Assembly: GCA_017307505.1 (NCBI GenBank) | Contig: JAFKEE010000019.1 | Location: 248,001-312,000, forward strand | DNA: 64,000 nucleotides | Direction: 5' to 3' | From: Acidobacteriota bacterium | Lineage (GTDB): Bacteria; Acidobacteriota; Terriglobia; Bryobacterales; Bryobacteraceae | Part shown: positions 62,293 through 64,000 of the stretch, in pieces | Position numbering within the stretch: the stretch's first letter is position 1 | Layout: the number at the start of each line of letters is the position of its first letter | Program-made: the position numbers and the translations under genes | Notes under the pieces: generated by a model | Databases searched by the model: none | The model's input: only the letters and a program-made list of their open reading frames with translations | Told to the model about the DNA's origin: nothing

Positions 62293-63601
62293 CCAGCAGC
62301 ACGCCCGCGAACAGCAGCGGCGCAATCACCTGAACCATCTTGCGGTCGAGCGCCGTGTCGATCTGCCAGCCGATGGTGGGTGGGGTGATCCAGAGTACGA
62401 TCAGGTCGGCCAGCACGAGCAGGGCTGGCACAATGAGCGGCCACCAGGGTCCGCGCGGCGACCTCAGTTTCAGCACGAACGCCAGCGCCGCGAACAGCAG
62501 CACCGGATGGGCCGGAAATTCGCCGAGCTGGATGAGTGAATCCAGGAAGTTGCGCAGCACCACACCGCCGCGTCCGAGGTCCGCCAGCAGGCCGAAGGAG
62601 AGTCCGGCCGTTTTCGGGGCCAGGAACAGAGGGAAGCCGATCGCGAGCAGCAAAGCGGGCAGAGACCCGCCCAGCCAGGCAGCGGCCTTCCCGCGCGCCT
62701 GCCAGACCAGCGTGCCTGCCAGCAGCACGAAGAATACGGCGCCTTCGTTCTTGGCCGATGCGGCCAGGGCGGCCAGCAGGCCACTCAAGGCTAGCGCGCC
62801 AGGATCCCAGTTCTTCCGCTCGGCCAGAGCCGCGACAATCAACGAAGCCAGGATCAGGCAACCTACCGGCGTGTCGGCGTATTGACCCGGCGCCTGCCGC
62901 CACAGCGGTGTCGAGGCGAGCAGGATCACGCCACCCAGCCAGCCCAAAGCCGGGGCCCGCAACAAGGCCAGAGCGAATCCGGCCAATAGCGGAATGGCCA
63001 CACTGAACAGCAATGAGGCAAAGATGGGCACGCAGGGATCACCCAGCACTCCGCCATACACCCAGCCGCGCGCGACCACCGAGGGCCAAAGCAAGGGGGC
63101 ATCGGCATTCGCCAATCCGTTCTCCGGGGTAATGGCCAGCCGCCAGGTCGAGGCGTCCGTCAGAAACTTCGCTCTCAGGTTCCAACTCGACCAGGCATCC
63201 CAGTTGCCCTGGGGATTGCCGTTTGTGAAAGCAAAGAAGGCAGCCACGAATAGCAGCAGGCCGACTCCGAACGCGAGGGCGGGCAGCCAGGTCCATTTGA
63301 ACGCGGGGGGCTCCGGTGCCTCATCCGGTTCGTTCCCTGCGTTCCGGCGCAGCACCCAACCCACGATGCCGCACACGGCCAGCAATCCGTCCGCGGTGTG
63401 GACGGCTGCCGGCGCGCCCAAGCCGGCCCAGAGCAGCGCAAACGACAAGGCAGCTGTCGCGGCCAGCCCCACAGGCAGCGCCAGGAGGGTTTCGAGGATC
63501 CAGGCCATCCAACGGGGCCGCAGTCCGCCGCAGGCCTGCGACGCACGCACCCACGGCCAGCCAATGGCCCAGGCCAGCAGCAAGGCGGCAATACCCATCA
63601 T
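62210..63601 (-). CDS. Polytopic membrane protein, GT-C glycosyltransferase-like
   Basis: This 463-residue protein has 11-12 hydrophobic segments (MMGIAALLLAWAIGWPWV, ALPVGLAATAALSFALLWAGL, FGVGLLLFVAAFFAF, VPIFASLLFSVAIPLLAGFAL). A loop with NWDAWSSWNLRAKFL near residue 150 looks like the first external loop of GT-C glycosyltransferases, where acidic residues do the chemistry; the family assignment is tentative. The ATG at 63601 follows the upstream stop by one base. Its C-terminal 27 codons overlap the S41 gene on the other strand. Confidence 0.72.
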   Translation of the reverse strand: MMGIAALLLAWAIGWPWVRASQACGGLRPRWMAWILETLLALPVGLAATAALSFALLWAGLGAPAAVHTADGLLAVCGIVGWVLRRNAGNEPDEAPEPPAFKWTWLPALAFGVGLLLFVAAFFAFTNGNPQGNWDAWSSWNLRAKFLTDASTWRLAITPENGLANADAPLLWPSVVARGWVYGGVLGDPCVPIFASLLFSVAIPLLAGFALALLRAPALGWLGGVILLASTPLWRQAPGQYADTPVGCLILASLIVAALAERKNWDPGALALSGLLAALAASAKNEGAVFFVLLAGTLVWQARGKAAAWLGGSLPALLLAIGFPLFLAPKTAGLSFGLLADLGRGGVVLRNFLDSLIQLGEFPAHPVLLFAALAFVLKLRSPRGPWWPLIVPALLVLADLIVLWITPPTIGWQIDTALDRKMVQVIAPLLFAGVLLVRAPESLPEPAEPQDRSEARSRRRKQR

Positions 63602-63602
63602 G

Positions 63603-64000
63603 CTAGCGGCCCTCCCGCCGGTAGAGGCCCACGGAGTTGCCCAGATTCTCGACCAGCACCATGCCTCGATCGCGGCCCGCCGCCGCAAGGTTCGCGTCAT
63701 TCGCGGAAAGGGCGCCGATCCACCAGACCGGCTTCACCTTGGCCGTCCAGGGCACGAGCACACGCGGTGCAATCGCATATTGCGTGTAGGCAAACGCGGC
63801 CTGTTCCGCCAGGTCGCCCGCGGGCAGGTCGGAGAAATAACCCACCTTTTCGGTGACAGGGATGCGGGCCAGTACCGGCTGGAGTCTTTCCTGCTGGGCC
63901 ATCACATGGAAGGGATCGCGAAACTGCGAAGCATACTGGTCAGACAGGCCGTACTGCTGTAGTGCGCCGAAGAGCGCCACCACAGCCACCGCGGCCACTC
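63603..64000 (-). CDS. Unknown membrane-associated protein, 5' end cut by window edge
   Basis: The minus-strand frame is open up to the window end, so only the C-terminal 131 or so residues are visible. It begins within a hydrophobic stretch (VAVVALFGALQQYG), followed by a soluble part (DPFHVMAQQERLQPVLARIPVTEKVGYFSDLPAGDLAEQ in outline) and ends GNSVGLYRREGR. It may be the end of a membrane protein with a periplasmic tail. It lies one base upstream of the GT-C-like gene and is probably co-transcribed with it. Confidence 0.6.
   Translation of the reverse strand, partial: VAAVAVVALFGALQQYGLSDQYASQFRDPFHVMAQQERLQPVLARIPVTEKVGYFSDLPAGDLAEQAAFAYTQYAIAPRVLVPWTAKVKPVWWIGALSANDANLAAAGRDRGMVLVENLGNSVGLYRREGR

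Overview
The window reads as chromosomal DNA of an Acidobacteriota member, probably of the Solibacter/Bryobacter group. This is an inference from the high GC content, a TonB-dependent receptor with an N-terminal carboxypeptidase-regulatory-like domain (a type very abundant in that group), and the mix of housekeeping genes. I see no rRNA, tRNA, CRISPR array, insertion sequence or prophage integrase.

Layout. 1-1601 (minus): 5' part of a TonB-dependent receptor. 2039-2752 (minus): YoaK/DUF1275 membrane protein. 3026-27180 (minus): a compact 19-gene locus for an extracellular contractile injection system (eCIS, the Afp/PVC/MAC family). In transcription order it encodes two small unknown proteins, sheath, tube, a zinc-ribbon baseplate-assembly protein, a proline-rich protein, a DUF4255 tail terminator, an AAA+ ATPase, a DUF4157 payload-like protein, a tube-cap/adaptor, a LysM-like protein, a gp27-like hub, a gp5-like OB spike, a PAAR-like tip, a gp25 wedge, two J-type baseplate proteins, a tail-protein-I-like protein and a 1200-residue DUF6519/beta-helix fibre. 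Most junctions overlap by 1-4 bases. 27358-28530 (minus): a sigma-54 activator without a receiver domain, immediately upstream of the eCIS and probably its regulator.

28743-33188: PilZ protein, nitronate monooxygenase, a two-component pair and an acyl-CoA desaturase. 33304-41789 (minus): a Pil-Chp-like chemosensory operon (TPR/zinc-ribbon/receiver protein, CheY-like, CheW-like, MCP, hybrid CheA with two Hpt domains, second CheW-like) without CheR or CheB. 42235-45979 (minus): an ECF sigma factor, its zinc anti-sigma factor and three LiaI/LiaF/DUF4097-type membrane proteins, which looks like an envelope-stress unit.

46160-62292 (plus): flippase-like protein, nrdR, rpoD, an ABC exporter pair, a methyltransferase with zinc ribbon, arsM, gamma-glutamyltranspeptidase, a sugar isomerase-like protein, asnS, arginase, ddl and an S41 peptidase, several translationally coupled. 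62210-64000 (minus): a GT-C-like membrane protein and a partial upstream gene.

The most interesting part is the eCIS locus with its own sigma-54 activator. It has a single sheath and a single tube gene, no recognisable tape-measure gene, a hub/spike split over coupled genes, and a DUF4157 protein carrying both a HELAH site and an HNH-like signature.
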